64,000 bases of DNA from Crocinitomicaceae bacterium (GCA_016708105.1 JADJGJ010000002.1:434001-498000), one strand, 5' to 3'. Numbered from the stretch's first letter, positions 24,801 through 33,417 are shown. Numbers and translations: made by a program. The notes: generated by a model from the letters alone, not told the origin.

Positions 24801-27265
24801 TTGTTAGCCAAAAGATCATTGATACCAATTGCGTGAATTGGGTGTGGCCCAAGTTCAATGAATGTATCAAATCCATCATTAATTTGTGCTTGAATTGCAT
24901 CAGTAAAGAAAACAGGTTCACGCACGTTTCTGAACCAATACATTGGTGTCAGATTTTCACCTGCAACAATTTTTCCTTCTACGGTAGAGTAGAACGGAAT
25001 TTTAGTTGGACCTGTTTTGAAATCACCTAAAGATGCCAACAATTCCTCTTTCAATGGTTCCATGTGATGACTATGGAAAGGCACATTTACTACAAGGAGT
25101 TTATGGAAAATATCTTTTTTATTGAGATCAGCTGCAATTTCTTCAATAGCATCAATATCACCTGAAAGAGCAACCAGCGCCGGGCCATTGACAGCACCAA
25201 CAGACACGCGATGTTCTTTTCCTTCAACTAATTTTTTTGCTTCAGCATAAGGCAAACCTACAGCTAACATGCGACCTTTGTCAGTTGCTTTAAATTGTAC
25301 ACGGCTTCGGTGGAAAATAAGCAATACTGCCTGATCTAACGTAAGGGCGCCTGATACATACCCTGCAGCAACTTCACCAATACTGTGACCAACTACTGCT
25401 GATGGATGAATACCATGGGCTTTCCACATTTCATATAAGGCAACTTGAATTGCAAAAATGGCCGGTTGACAAATATTGGTTTCGCTAACACGAGAATCTT
25501 TTTCACTTTTTGTGAGCTCATCAATCAATGACCAGTCAGCAAGTTTTGACAACATGCCGTCTAATTTTTCTATCCATGATTTAAAGAGCGGTTCTTTTTT
25601 CAATAACTGACGACCCATTGCCCACCACTGAGGACCTTGACCTGAGAAAACAAAAACAATTTTCTGTTTTTCATCGTTCACACGGCCTTCTTTAATTTCA
25701 TTCAGTGTAGTGCCGTTTAGGTAATGTTGTAGTTTTTCAGCAAGATCTTTTTTTGAATCTGCTACAAATGCAACACGCAAATCATGGTGAGAATTTCTTA
25801 CCGTAGATGAATAGCAGATGTCAGTGAAAGACTCTTGATTATTTTCATCTAAAAGATATTCAATATAAATAGCGGCATGTTTTTTCAATGCATCTGTGTG
25901 GCGCGCAGATAAAGTGAAAACCTGAGTTGCTGCTTTTTGTGTTTTACGTTTTATTTCTTTGTCATAACCTTGTAAAACTACGTGTGCGTTAGAACCACCA
26001 AATCCAAATGAGTTTACACCACCAAATCTTCCGTTTTCAGATTTTGGCCATGGCATAGCATCAACCGGAACTTTTAATCTGAATTTTTCAAAAGCAATAT
26101 TTGGATTCCCTTTTTTGAAATGAATATTTGGCGGCACGGTATTGTGATGAAGTGCAAGAGCTAATTTAGAAATACCGGCAATACCTGAAGCAGGTTCAAG
26201 GTGACCAATGTTTGATTTAACAGATCCAATGAGTAAATCTGTTTTTCTGTTCACGCCAATTACGTTACCAATTGAATTGGTTTCAATAGGGTCACCAACA
26301 AAGGTTCCTGTTCCGTGAGCTTCAACAAATTGTACATCTGTTGGTTCAACGCAAGCATCATCATAGGCAACGCGCAACAAATCTTCTTGCGCTACAGGGT
26401 TAGGTACAGAAATACCTTTTGTAGCACCATCTTGATTAACAGAAGTACCTCTGATTACGGCATAAATATTGTCACCGTCAAGCTCAGCATCTTTTAATCT
26501 TTTAATGATAACCAAACCTGCACCTTCACTTCTGATATAACCGTTACCGCGCTCATCAAATGAATAGCATGTTCCGTCAGGAGAAAGAAATCCACCTTTA
26601 CTGAAACCCATTTGCGGTTCAGGCTTTAAAATAGAGTTAACGCCACCGGCAAAAGCCATGTCAGCATCACCATCCCAAATAGCGCGACAAGCAGAGTGCA
26701 CCGCGTTAAGAGAAGAGGAACAAGCAGTGTCAATTGCATAGCTTGGACCTTTTAAATTATAGCTGTATGAAATTCTGTTTGCAGTAATACAAAGAGCAGA
26801 ACCAACGTTAGTATGAGAACCGATATTTACACGTTCTTGAGGTGTGTTTTGAAGATCACCATAATCATGCGCAGAGATTCCGACATAGACTGCAGTTTTA
26901 GAACCATTCAGATTATTAAGGCTTAAACCGGCATCCTGAACAGCCTCATAAGATACCTCAAGCAACATGCGTTGTTGGGGGTCCATACGAGAAGCTTCAA
27001 TAGGGGATATACCAAAAAATCCGGCGTCAAATTTGTCCACATCATGGATAAATCCTCCTCGTTTTACACTAATTTTTCCTGCACGTCTCCACTCTGGCGC
27101 ATAGAGTGATTCCATATCCCAGCGATCAGCCGGTATAGTTTCCAGCGCATCTGTTTTGTTCATCAATAAATCCCAAAATTCTTCAGGGGAATTTGCATTT
27201 CCCGGGAAACGGCATCCGATTCCGATGATGGCAAGCGGTTCTCTTTTAAGTTTCTTTTTTGTCAT
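18848..27265 (-). CDS. Highly reducing type I polyketide synthase, KS-AT-DH-MT-psiKR-ER-KR-ACP-TE
   Basis: I start at ATG 27265 (MTKKKLKREPLAIIG); the longer frame begins at TTG 27292. Approximate residues: KS 9-430 (DTACSSSLN, EAHGTGT, KSNIGHLE); AT 540-810 (GHSIGEVAAG, VPFHSHH, pointing to malonyl-CoA); DH 920-1180 (DHKVQGPIVFP and LDSCFQ); C-methyltransferase 1400-1540 (LEIGAGTGGMTQ); structural KR-like half 1560-1800; ER 1840-2160 (HAAAGGVGIAA); KR 2180-2360 (TGGASGFG, SYSSIS, SYVGAN, and LDD typical of B-type); ACP ~2490 (GLDSL); TE 2570-2800 (SHSSG, GTEDN, KGGH). All catalytic residues appear intact. One set of domains with a C-terminal thioesterase implies an iterative enzyme making a reduced, possibly methyl-branched acid. 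The order resembles fungal highly reducing PKS and animal FAS. Confidence 0.95.
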   Translation of the reverse strand: MTKKKLKREPLAIIGIGCRFPGNANSPEEFWDLLMNKTDALETIPADRWDMESLYAPEWRRAGKISVKRGGFIHDVDKFDAGFFGISPIEASRMDPQQRMLLEVSYEAVQDAGLSLNNLNGSKTAVYVGISAHDYGDLQNTPQERVNIGSHTNVGSALCITANRISYSYNLKGPSYAIDTACSSSLNAVHSACRAIWDGDADMAFAGGVNSILKPEPQMGFSKGGFLSPDGTCYSFDERGNGYIRSEGAGLVIIKRLKDAELDGDNIYAVIRGTSVNQDGATKGISVPNPVAQEDLLRVAYDDACVEPTDVQFVEAHGTGTFVGDPIETNSIGNVIGVNRKTDLLIGSVKSNIGHLEPASGIAGISKLALALHHNTVPPNIHFKKGNPNIAFEKFRLKVPVDAMPWPKSENGRFGGVNSFGFGGSNAHVVLQGYDKEIKRKTQKAATQVFTLSARHTDALKKHAAIYIEYLLDENNQESFTDICYSSTVRNSHHDLRVAFVADSKKDLAEKLQHYLNGTTLNEIKEGRVNDEKQKIVFVFSGQGPQWWAMGRQLLKKEPLFKSWIEKLDGMLSKLADWSLIDELTKSEKDSRVSETNICQPAIFAIQVALYEMWKAHGIHPSAVVGHSIGEVAAGYVSGALTLDQAVLLIFHRSRVQFKATDKGRMLAVGLPYAEAKKLVEGKEHRVSVGAVNGPALVALSGDIDAIEEIAADLNKKDIFHKLLVVNVPFHSHHMEPLKEELLASLGDFKTGPTKIPFYSTVEGKIVAGENLTPMYWFRNVREPVFFTDAIQAQINDGFDTFIELGPHPIHAIGINDLLANNKKKGLVVASLRRGETEKTVFLSALAALYAFGFMPAWKEIYNKQTNWVKLPKYPWQKESYWIESEEGKKQRLGKVEFGHPHLTNKTISGREANNIIWDVTLDKRTYPYIEDHKVQGPIVFPGAGHMDLMIGAAKASFGDKFSFIENVNFENALFLPDNGEPPYIQIDISHDGGDYFIYTKPRSKDAQWTMCSNGKINHIGDKFDSIPVNLEDLKKRITIPVPVKPMHDELLESGLYLGPTFRAIKKLYCTDGKWESLSEIEVHDSIRSEFFQFNIHPGVLDSCFQTVFGIFNEREDKSRKMGVYVPRHIDRIKWYNDVNSYKLFVHGRLREWTDEYALGELWIFNEDGSLVAEFHGFLSQYLKGSRGEQGGEQDKWFYEYNWKMKSRADLEKLRNPGEYLPAPEKLRAKVNETLQEVKNRKEQGEYYNAYEPEQYKLTIGYICRALRDMGLAFDKGEKINVEQLAEKMNVVKNHHRLFNHMFVLLSRAGFIEGADGKYIVTKTPDFKDVFTWMHELNSKYPQFHHESTLLGRCGPQIQGVLQGDVDPIQLIFPEDKWDAIVRYYVEGFAFKKYNDIAARAIRELIAALPEDKTLRVLEIGAGTGGMTQALLPVLPADRTEYVFTDLSHMFMLKAQQRFSKYPFVQYKIMDIEKDPADQGLDLNSFDLIIASDVIHATRNLAVSLGHAKKLLASEGVLMMLEVTNSPVYLDFIFGMTEGWWLFEDTDIRTEHATMAPEKWKQVLEKNQFTDVASFGDFEKNDSSCQNIIMARAPKLEMHTDDHIKQGKAKNANWLVFADDKGIADNMISKLNANGKNCIKVSRADKFSKANDNAYSVAALSQDDANAVVDAACANNNLEGIIFAWGLDSVSNNQLNAQTIVAAEDNSSVMLMNIMRKLNATNFSSNPRIWTLFNGSQTVAGSPQVLNLSQEGLRGVARVIVNEFPNYQSSLVDFSSDILPEELDQLADELFSAEHTDEIAYRGKKRFVNRLERITTDVIAQRAYKTMPAEGSSYKATMTEYGVLDNLVLRHTDRTTPKDDEVEVQVKASALNFRDIMIGMGLLSDEAVVGGLFGKTFGLECAGVVSAVGKNVKNLKAGDEVMATAPSCLGGFAYPKAVHVVKKPAHLSWTEAASLPVVYTTAYFSLIHHCRLEKGEKVLIHAAAGGVGIAAIHIALSIGAEVYATVSSADKRAYIESIGVKPANIMSSRTLEFADQIMEKTNGKGVDVVLNSLSGEAIFKSVRCLSAYGRFVEIGKTDIYRNSKLGLQPFGNNLSYFGVDVDRLFEQKKEAGGKLFQQSIDYFVEHKFPAHPVQVFTIDKLADAFQFMAGARHIGKVIVKMEGDVKIAPPVKIQFKENGSYLVTGGASGFGLAVAEWMSSRGAKNLILLSRSGTKTEQEKAVVDRMRAKGVNVMMAKGDVSNQEDIKRIFAEIKSSMPPLKGIQHAAMVLDDGSIPEITRERYLKVFIPKAVGCWLLHEETKAMDLDHFVSYSSISAIYGNPGQVSYVGANSFLDNFSHWRRSQGLAATTINWGVLGDVGFVARSGNVGGLLYKQGWKQFSLQQALGVLEQILLTNPVQRVATDSDWEVIGGFYPHTAKSSRFAHLVNEKSLQGGGRAGAGDGALKASLTEASAEEKFTILIDQLKETFGRVLGTTADKLSVVEPVTKYGLDSLMANQIRNWIQSNVGVDYSMMKIMRGPSMEEMTVQILEMFSGSTSTDGGQDEIKSELDKWIIRTKKVDNPRLRLFCLPYFAGGASIFNNWHEFLPDNVEVCAVQFPGREERGNEKPFDDVFKLVEKLAEVMEPLLTAPCAFYSHSSGAGVALELARHLRKKYDVNPVKFMVGGWRAPHMVSPFKFLDAIADNEVYKDHNIPNIKNHLRSLEIPEAVIENEQVFNEMLPSLRADILLGKNYTYYEDAPLTCPLIAFAGTEDNIFSVDQVNGWKAHTSSHFALKQVKGGHLFCRDNKEDLLPLVADELEEVVLA

Positions 27266-27697
27266 AAATGCGTAATGTGAATAGTCGTTCAATGTCTGTT
27301 CCGCCTATTCGGATTAATGGTTACTGTTGAAATTAATGAAGTCAGCCAATTGTAAAAATTTAGCTTTGTTCAGATTTAATTTCACCTGTTAAATCAGCTA
27401 ACAGGTTCTATGCGCATGCTTCAAAATTTTAGGGGGTAAAAATAAATATTTTTTGAATCAATTCAGAGATGAATACCCTGATGATTCAAACGAAAATGCT
27501 ACCCACCAAATTCAAATCTAGCTATATTTCATGAATTTACCACAACCTTTCTCTTATTCCTTGTAATTTAAGGACATAGAAATGTGAAAAAGGAGATTTA
27601 CAGATATTCTCTGAAACTGTTAAGCCAAGTAAAATAATACTCTTAGGTTTGTTGTTTTAAATGAATCTCATGTGAGTTCGCAAATTTGTGCCGGCCT
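27266..27697. promoter_or_regulatory. Divergent intergenic region between PKS and PlsC
   Basis: This 432-bp AT-rich gap must hold the promoters of both divergent genes. A perfect inverted repeat ACCTGTTA-N7-TAACAGGT (27384-27406) lies ~120 bp upstream of the PKS start and is a plausible operator. TAGGTTTG at 27644-27651 matches the -7 consensus for the + strand gene. TAGCTTTG at 27361-27368 also matches on the + strand but serves no evident gene. No coding potential was seen. Confidence 0.5.
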
Positions 27698-28456
27698 ATG
27701 CTCATGAAATTTTACAGGGTACTTTACCAATTTATACTGTCACGCAGATATCGCGTAAGCTTTAAGGGTTTGTCATTATTGTCACAACCCGGAGCGAAAC
27801 TAATTTTTCCAAATCACCAGTCGCATATTGATCCGCAGCTTATTGCTGTTGAGTGTTACAAGTATTCAGACATTGTGCCTGTTGTCAATGAAAAGTATTT
27901 TAAAATTCCGGTGGTGAGATTTTTTTTAAAAAAATTTAATGCCGTTGCCGTGAGTGATTTTAAAGGAGGTAATCGGGATCCGCATATTCTGAAAAAAATA
28001 TTCTCAGGTGTTATTAAAGCGCTGGAAGAAGGCAAGACGGTAATCATATACCCTTCAGGCCAGGTTCAGGAAACTGCTCTTGAGCGTATAAAAAATAAAC
28101 AAAGTGCCTACACCATTGTCAAGCAATTACCTGATGGAACAAAGGTATTAGGACTGAGAATCACCGGGCTTTGGGGTTCAAGTTTTTCATCAGCATGGAC
28201 AGGGGCTAAACCTATTTTTTTGAAAAGATTTTTAATTGGAATAGGGTACTTTTTTGCCAATCTGATTTTCTTTTCACCAAAAAGAAATGTGGAGTTTGAA
28301 TTTACTGATATCACGCAAGATGTCATTAGAGAAGCACAAGGTGATAGGCAGTCATTCAACCAATTTCTGGAGACATTTTTTAATCATAAGGGCGAAGAAA
28401 AAGCCTATTTTGTCAGACACTTTTTCTTTTTGCCGGGGAGAAAAAACAAAGTTTAG
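27698..28456 (+). CDS. Lysophospholipid acyltransferase (PlsC family)
   Basis: I use ATG 27698 (MLMKFYRVLYQ); the frame also opens at TTG 27686. The HX4D motif is present as NHQSHIDP near residue 40, and the second acyl-acceptor motif reads IIYPSGQVQET near 115, close to the form seen in the acyltransferase half of Aas-like proteins. The enzyme would transfer an acyl chain to a lysophospholipid or another hydroxyl acceptor at the inner membrane. It is divergent from the PKS and close to a PPTase and an acyl-CoA ligase, so it may load the PKS product into a lipid; this is inference. At 252 residues it is of family length. Confidence 0.82.
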   Translation: MLMKFYRVLYQFILSRRYRVSFKGLSLLSQPGAKLIFPNHQSHIDPQLIAVECYKYSDIVPVVNEKYFKIPVVRFFLKKFNAVAVSDFKGGNRDPHILKKIFSGVIKALEEGKTVIIYPSGQVQETALERIKNKQSAYTIVKQLPDGTKVLGLRITGLWGSSFSSAWTGAKPIFLKRFLIGIGYFFANLIFFSPKRNVEFEFTDITQDVIREAQGDRQSFNQFLETFFNHKGEEKAYFVRHFFFLPGRKNKV

Positions 28457-28548
28457 TTATCCTGAATTCCAAAATTTGATTTGGATTGCGCTCAGTTTTG
28501 GTGTCAGTTCACTCTGCCTTTGAGATCAGAAAGGTGTGAAAATTAGTA

Positions 28549-31500
28549 TCACCAGAAATATTCCAACTGATAAACACCTTCACTTGAATTGGAGACCAGA
28601 ATCAGATTTCCAACCAACAAGGCATCTTTCGCATTTCTGTTTACGAAAGGCCCGTTTTGTTCTAAAGGATAAATATCAAAGTTACCTGTGCCGCCATCAT
28701 TGAGAAAAACCATACCCGGGTTTCCATCATATCTCGGAGTTTCAATTTCTGCTTCATATTTATTTCCAAAAGCCATGAAGTCAAGATACGGATCATGGTT
28801 TAAGTGAAGCGGAATAATTTTATTGATAGGTCCGATTTGCGCAAAATTGCTGAACGGAATGAAATCAAGTTTACCATCATTCCACATGAGAATACCGCTG
28901 GCAAACTCAGTGGCAATTTCAGGATCAGTAGTAAAATTAAAAATCTGATCAACAGGCGTAGTTGCAAATGCTTCGTAAGTCTGAAAACGTTGTTTAATTT
29001 CCGGAATCTGATCAGATAAACAACCACGTCCTCGCACAGGATGAAGCACACCTCCAAAATATTTTGTCAGCACCAAATCATGTGTTCCGTTTTTATCAAA
29101 ATCTTCCAACCTTGCTGAAAGAGGAAATTCAGCAGATGGATGAAATTTATTATTCAACCCAACATTACCCAACACATACTCATGTATACCATCACTGTTT
29201 ATGTCTACCGCAGTGATGCAATTCCACCATCCAAATAATTTTTCACAAGAATTTATTTTCTCGGTCTGAACAAATTTTCCGTTTTGATTTTCAAAACACA
29301 AAGGCTTCATCCATTCACCAACAATGATTAAATCATCATCACCATCTGCATCAAAATCTGAAAATGTACCATCCGTGATCATACCGGCAAATTGCAATTC
29401 AGGTGCAATTTCTTTTGTTTTATTAGTGAATTTTCCTTTATCATTTAGTAAAATATATGACTCAGGTTTGAGTAAATAAAATCCCGGCACTTGTCTTCCA
29501 AGCACAATTAAATCCTGATCACCGTCTTTGTCAATATCATGGGTTACTACTTTTTGTCCGCTTGCATTTATTTCAGGCAATGCGTTGATGTCTCGTGTGA
29601 AAATTCCTTTGCCGTTATTGAGATACAAACGATCTTGATAGAAAGGAGAATACGCTTTATATTCATTACCTCCACTCACTACATAGAGGTCTTGATCACC
29701 ATCACTGTCTGCGTCAAAAAAAACTGAACCGGCATCTTCAAACATTGAATCCTTTGCAAAAGCATCTTGTTGAATTTCATCAAAACCTGATGAAGTTTGC
29801 ATGTATAATTTACCTGCCTTATCGCGCGTGCCTCCAACATAAAAATCAGACAAGCCATCACCTATAATATCACCTGCGGACATAAAAGGACCCAATTCAG
29901 ACATTTTATGCGGCAACAAAACTTCTGTTGCAAAATCATCAAATGGTATTTCAGAAAACTTGCTGAATTGTTTGGATGATGAGGGCAAATTGAAAAGTGG
30001 TGACGGAGTTTCAATGCGTGACTGTGAGTAATCAACAAGGAGAGTTGAATTTATTTCTAGCGATCCAAGTGTGGTTTGCTCTGTTGCATTCCAAATAATT
30101 TCTACACTTCTTATTTCTGTTGCATCACCCAACCCAAAAATTAAAACAGGTTCGCATGATGATGCATAGCCGCGCGATGGATAAAGTTCTTGCATCAGGT
30201 TAGATTGATCAGTATGAACAATTACTTTAGCCCCATATGCGAAAGGATTATTGACTGATCCTTTAAGTGAAATTTTCAGATATTTATTTTCATTGAGTTT
30301 GTTCTCTAAAATTTGCACCGGTTCATTAATTGCCGTAATCACAAGATCAAGATCACCATCATTGTCTAAATCTGCATAAGCCGCACCGTGTGAATTGCTA
30401 CCCATGGTAATACCCCATTCGGTTGATACATCTTGAAATGTCAAATCTCCTTTGTTTTTATACGCGTAATTAATTTCATGTGATTGCGGAATTTTTGAAA
30501 GCATATCCATACAATTAAACGGATTGGGTTTTGTTGCCATGTAATCTTTCAGTGTTGAGGTAAAATCTTTATTTCTCACTTCACGTAAATAACCGTTGGT
30601 TACAAATAAATCTTTCCATCCATCTTGATCAAAATCTGCAACTAATGGAGCCCAGCTCCAATCAGTGCTTGCTATACCTGATAGTTGCGCAATTTCTGAA
30701 AAATAACCGGTGCCCAAATTAAGTTGAAGCATATTGTACATGTATTGATGATGATATCCTTTGGCCACATTGTCCCAGAATGTTGCAACATTCATTGCAC
30801 CCATATTGGTTTTTGATTTGGCGTAATCTTTATTTGACATATCTAACACAAATAAATCAGCTGCCAAGTCATTATTAAAATCTGCAATGTCAATTCCCAT
30901 GGAGTATTGTGAAGTATGTCTTACTCTATCACGCACCTCATTTTTAAATTTTCCATTCTGTTGATTGATGAACATAAAATCAGGCGTATCATAATCACTG
31001 GCAACGTAAATATCAGGCCAGCCATCATTATTCAAATCACCAACTGATGAAGCAAGACAAAAACCAAAACTCAACAGTCCGCTTGCTTTTGTTACTTCCG
31101 TGAACTTATCACCATCATTTCGATAGAGGCGGTTTGAATGAAAGAGTTCAGTATAGGGAATCTTGTTATAGATATCCATGATGGATAGATTTTCACGATG
31201 ATTAGTTACAAAAAGATCCAGATCACCATCCATATCATAATCTAAAAAATCTGCATCCATTGATCGTCCGGGATCATCAATGCCGTATTCTTTTGCTTTT
31301 TCAGTAAAGGTATTATCGCGGTTATTGATGTAAAGCAAATTTCTGAAGTTCACTTTTTCTGTTTGACCAAGACCATGTTTACAAACATAAATATCAAGCC
31401 AACCATCTGCATTCACATCTGCAAAAGAAACTGCGGTATGCCAACCGGAATGATCTTGTTGGGGGAATGCTTTTTTGGTGATATTTTTAAATTTCATATT

Positions 31501-31773
31501 GCCCAGGTTGATGTAAAGCTGATCATATCCCAGGTTTGATGTAAAATAAATATCTGCTAAACCATCATTGTTGATATCACCGGTTGCTACCCCTGCACCA
31601 TTGTATAAATTATCAAAATAAAAATAATTGAGGCTGTCATTCTCAATCACAGAATTTTGAAAATCAACTTTTGTTTTTTTGGGTGAGAGTAATTCAAACA
31701 GTGGTTGGTTGGATTGAGCTTGTGAGTTGATGAAGATGATCAAAAGCAGAACTATGGAATTAAATTTTTTCAT
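28549..31773 (-). CDS. FG-GAP/VCBS-repeat protein with ASPIC/UnbV domain
   Basis: ATG 31773 gives the signal peptide MKKFNSIVLLLIIFINSQAQ; earlier in-frame starts up to 31827 are less likely. Of ~1074 residues, most are seven-bladed beta-propeller FG-GAP repeats with calcium-loop motifs (GDINNDGLADIYF, ADVNADGWLDIYV, LDYDMDGDLDLFV, GDLNNDGWPDIYV, ADLDNDGDLDLVI). An ASPIC/UnbV segment lies near residues 500-600 (YGAKVIVHTD, YPSRGYASSCEPVLIFGLG, IIWNATEQT). It is exported, and no T9SS sorting domain is visible. In Bacteroidota these proteins are often surface carbohydrate-binding or adhesive. It ends ~90 bp from the PlsC gene, convergently. Confidence 0.88.
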   Translation of the reverse strand: MKKFNSIVLLLIIFINSQAQSNQPLFELLSPKKTKVDFQNSVIENDSLNYFYFDNLYNGAGVATGDINNDGLADIYFTSNLGYDQLYINLGNMKFKNITKKAFPQQDHSGWHTAVSFADVNADGWLDIYVCKHGLGQTEKVNFRNLLYINNRDNTFTEKAKEYGIDDPGRSMDADFLDYDMDGDLDLFVTNHRENLSIMDIYNKIPYTELFHSNRLYRNDGDKFTEVTKASGLLSFGFCLASSVGDLNNDGWPDIYVASDYDTPDFMFINQQNGKFKNEVRDRVRHTSQYSMGIDIADFNNDLAADLFVLDMSNKDYAKSKTNMGAMNVATFWDNVAKGYHHQYMYNMLQLNLGTGYFSEIAQLSGIASTDWSWAPLVADFDQDGWKDLFVTNGYLREVRNKDFTSTLKDYMATKPNPFNCMDMLSKIPQSHEINYAYKNKGDLTFQDVSTEWGITMGSNSHGAAYADLDNDGDLDLVITAINEPVQILENKLNENKYLKISLKGSVNNPFAYGAKVIVHTDQSNLMQELYPSRGYASSCEPVLIFGLGDATEIRSVEIIWNATEQTTLGSLEINSTLLVDYSQSRIETPSPLFNLPSSSKQFSKFSEIPFDDFATEVLLPHKMSELGPFMSAGDIIGDGLSDFYVGGTRDKAGKLYMQTSSGFDEIQQDAFAKDSMFEDAGSVFFDADSDGDQDLYVVSGGNEYKAYSPFYQDRLYLNNGKGIFTRDINALPEINASGQKVVTHDIDKDGDQDLIVLGRQVPGFYLLKPESYILLNDKGKFTNKTKEIAPELQFAGMITDGTFSDFDADGDDDLIIVGEWMKPLCFENQNGKFVQTEKINSCEKLFGWWNCITAVDINSDGIHEYVLGNVGLNNKFHPSAEFPLSARLEDFDKNGTHDLVLTKYFGGVLHPVRGRGCLSDQIPEIKQRFQTYEAFATTPVDQIFNFTTDPEIATEFASGILMWNDGKLDFIPFSNFAQIGPINKIIPLHLNHDPYLDFMAFGNKYEAEIETPRYDGNPGMVFLNDGGTGNFDIYPLEQNGPFVNRNAKDALLVGNLILVSNSSEGVYQLEYFW

Positions 31774-31875
31774 ACGCATGTGGAACATCAGAAATTTTTG
31801 TGGAAGCGGAAGAAATTCTCTGTTCAAAAAAATTCCAGTTAATCAAATATAAGAATTTATAATGCCTTTCAGCGT

Positions 31876-32850
31876 TTACCCCACCAGCAAATTACAACCT
31901 CGCAAGTCAGCATCATCAAAACGGCCGGCAATTTCAAATTGATTTCCGTTCACTATACCAAGATCTTGTGTAGCAATAAATGAACATGACCAGATATTAG
32001 CCAGATCAATTACGTTGATACCTCCGGTTTTTCCTTGAATTAATTCAAAAGGATCATTGTATTCACGCGTGAGTATTTTCATCCAAGGCGGACAGGTGAA
32101 AACTCCATCTCCCTTTGACCAGGCTTGTGACAATAATTCTGTCATACCATACTCAGATCCTATACTTTGAGATTGAAATTTTTCTTTGAGAATTTTATGC
32201 AAATCTGATTTGATGAGTTCTTGTCGCCTCCCTTTCATGCCTCCGGTTTCAATGATGAGTATGTTATGCAAATCAGGCTGACATTGTTCAGCCAAATCAA
32301 GCAATGCATAAGAAACGCCAAGTAGCATGACCTTGTTTTTTTGTTTTGCTTTTGCCAGTTGGTTTGGTAATGTATTCAGATCATCTAGAAAAAATCCGCC
32401 TTCATTCCCGGATGCTGTGATAAGTTGTTCAACCATGTAAAGCAAGGAGGCATTTTTATTTTCATGATATGAGGGCAGCAAAGCAAAAATTGAATAATCT
32501 GAAACCGGTCCAAAAAAAAGTTCAAATCCGTTGAGCAATGATTGATTGTACAGTTCAAGATCAGCAACCAGGTGGCGGCTCAGATTGTTTTTAGTTGTAC
32601 CACTGCTGTAAAAGGTGGTTTCTACTTCAGCCGCGCAAACTACCTCATGCGTTTTAAAAAATGATATGGGTAAAAACGGAATCTGAGAATAATGCTGAAT
32701 ATGATTTACCGATGAATGAATACGCTCAACATATTCTTTATACACCGGATTAGCAGCCAACTGAAACCTGAAAATTTGCAGGGCAACATCATTAAAATCA
32801 TCATCTGATTTAATGGAAAAAACTTTGTCGTATGGTACCGTTGATTTCAG
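31876..32850 (-). CDS. LuxE-like acyl-protein synthetase (ANL superfamily), start uncertain
   Basis: The protein matches the LuxE/acyl-protein synthetase family: TFYSSGTTKNNLSRH as the nucleotide loop, ETGGMKGRRQE, SEYGMTELLSQAW and a C-terminal IATQDLG/EIAGRFDDADLRGCNLL. Family members form an acyl-adenylate and pass the acyl group to a thiol. The first standard start (TTG 32760) would lose a conserved N-terminus: the frame upstream encodes YDKVFSIKSDDDFNDVALQ followed by FRFQLAANPVY, which fits the family. No ATG, GTG or TTG precedes it, so I extend to CTG 32850 provisionally; the frame is open to a TAA just before 32883. No luxCDAB genes are nearby. It could activate an acyl chain for the lipid pathway next door. 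Confidence 0.75.
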   Translation of the reverse strand: MKSTVPYDKVFSIKSDDDFNDVALQIFRFQLAANPVYKEYVERIHSSVNHIQHYSQIPFLPISFFKTHEVVCAAEVETTFYSSGTTKNNLSRHLVADLELYNQSLLNGFELFFGPVSDYSIFALLPSYHENKNASLLYMVEQLITASGNEGGFFLDDLNTLPNQLAKAKQKNKVMLLGVSYALLDLAEQCQPDLHNILIIETGGMKGRRQELIKSDLHKILKEKFQSQSIGSEYGMTELLSQAWSKGDGVFTCPPWMKILTREYNDPFELIQGKTGGINVIDLANIWSCSFIATQDLGIVNGNQFEIAGRFDDADLRGCNLLVG

Positions 32851-32910
32851 GTTAATTGTGCTGCTTAATATTTCTTTGTAAATTTAGGGCATAAATCAAT
32901 TCATTGCGTT

Positions 32911-33417
32911 TTGTTTTGTCAACGAAAATATATTTTCTTTTTTCTGGTCATCACCGGATTCACTTTGTCATCATGCTTCAAGGGTGAAGAATTTCCGATT
33001 GAACCAATTATCAGCGAACCAGAGTTCATTAACATGACAGACAGCGCCGTGATCAGATTTCACTTCACAGATGGAGACGGGGATGTTGGTTTGAGTGATA
33101 CTGAATTGGATCCGCCTTATGATAGTTCATCTTACTATTATTATAATCTCTATCTTGATTATTATGAAAAAGACGATGCATTGGGTTGGATGAGAGGAAC
33201 TGATTTGGCCGGTGATTCAATTTCATTTAAATATAGAATGGAGCGCATTGCAGTGAAAGGCAAGCAACGAGGCATGAAAGGCACCATTGCTGTAGCATTG
33301 AATGATTTTCAAAATCCATTTTCAGATCAGTCTGATACCATCAAATTTACCATTAAACTCATTGACCGGGCCCTGAACGAAAGCAATGTTTTGGAGACTG
33401 AAGAAATTGTGCCTTGA
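32911..33417 (+). CDS. Putative lipoprotein of unknown function
   Basis: Starting at TTG 32911 gives a hydrophobic leader FFFLVITGFTLSSC with a lipobox Cys (LSSC) near residue 22, so the protein should be lipidated. The mature part of ~145 residues has two Asp-rich stretches (HFTDGDGDVGLSD) and acidic or aromatic segments; the fold looks beta-rich, and the C-terminus (IDRALNESNVLETEEIV) recalls other small Bacteroidota lipoproteins. There is no enzymatic motif. It is divergent from the LuxE-like gene with ~60 bp between them. No ATG exists in a suitable place. Confidence 0.6.
   Translation: MFCQRKYIFFFLVITGFTLSSCFKGEEFPIEPIISEPEFINMTDSAVIRFHFTDGDGDVGLSDTELDPPYDSSSYYYYNLYLDYYEKDDALGWMRGTDLAGDSISFKYRMERIAVKGKQRGMKGTIAVALNDFQNPFSDQSDTIKFTIKLIDRALNESNVLETEEIVP

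Noticed and set aside
31876..32850. Part of a bioluminescence (lux) operon
   Set aside because: Only a LuxE-like gene is present, without luxC, D, A or B; LuxE-like enzymes also occur elsewhere.
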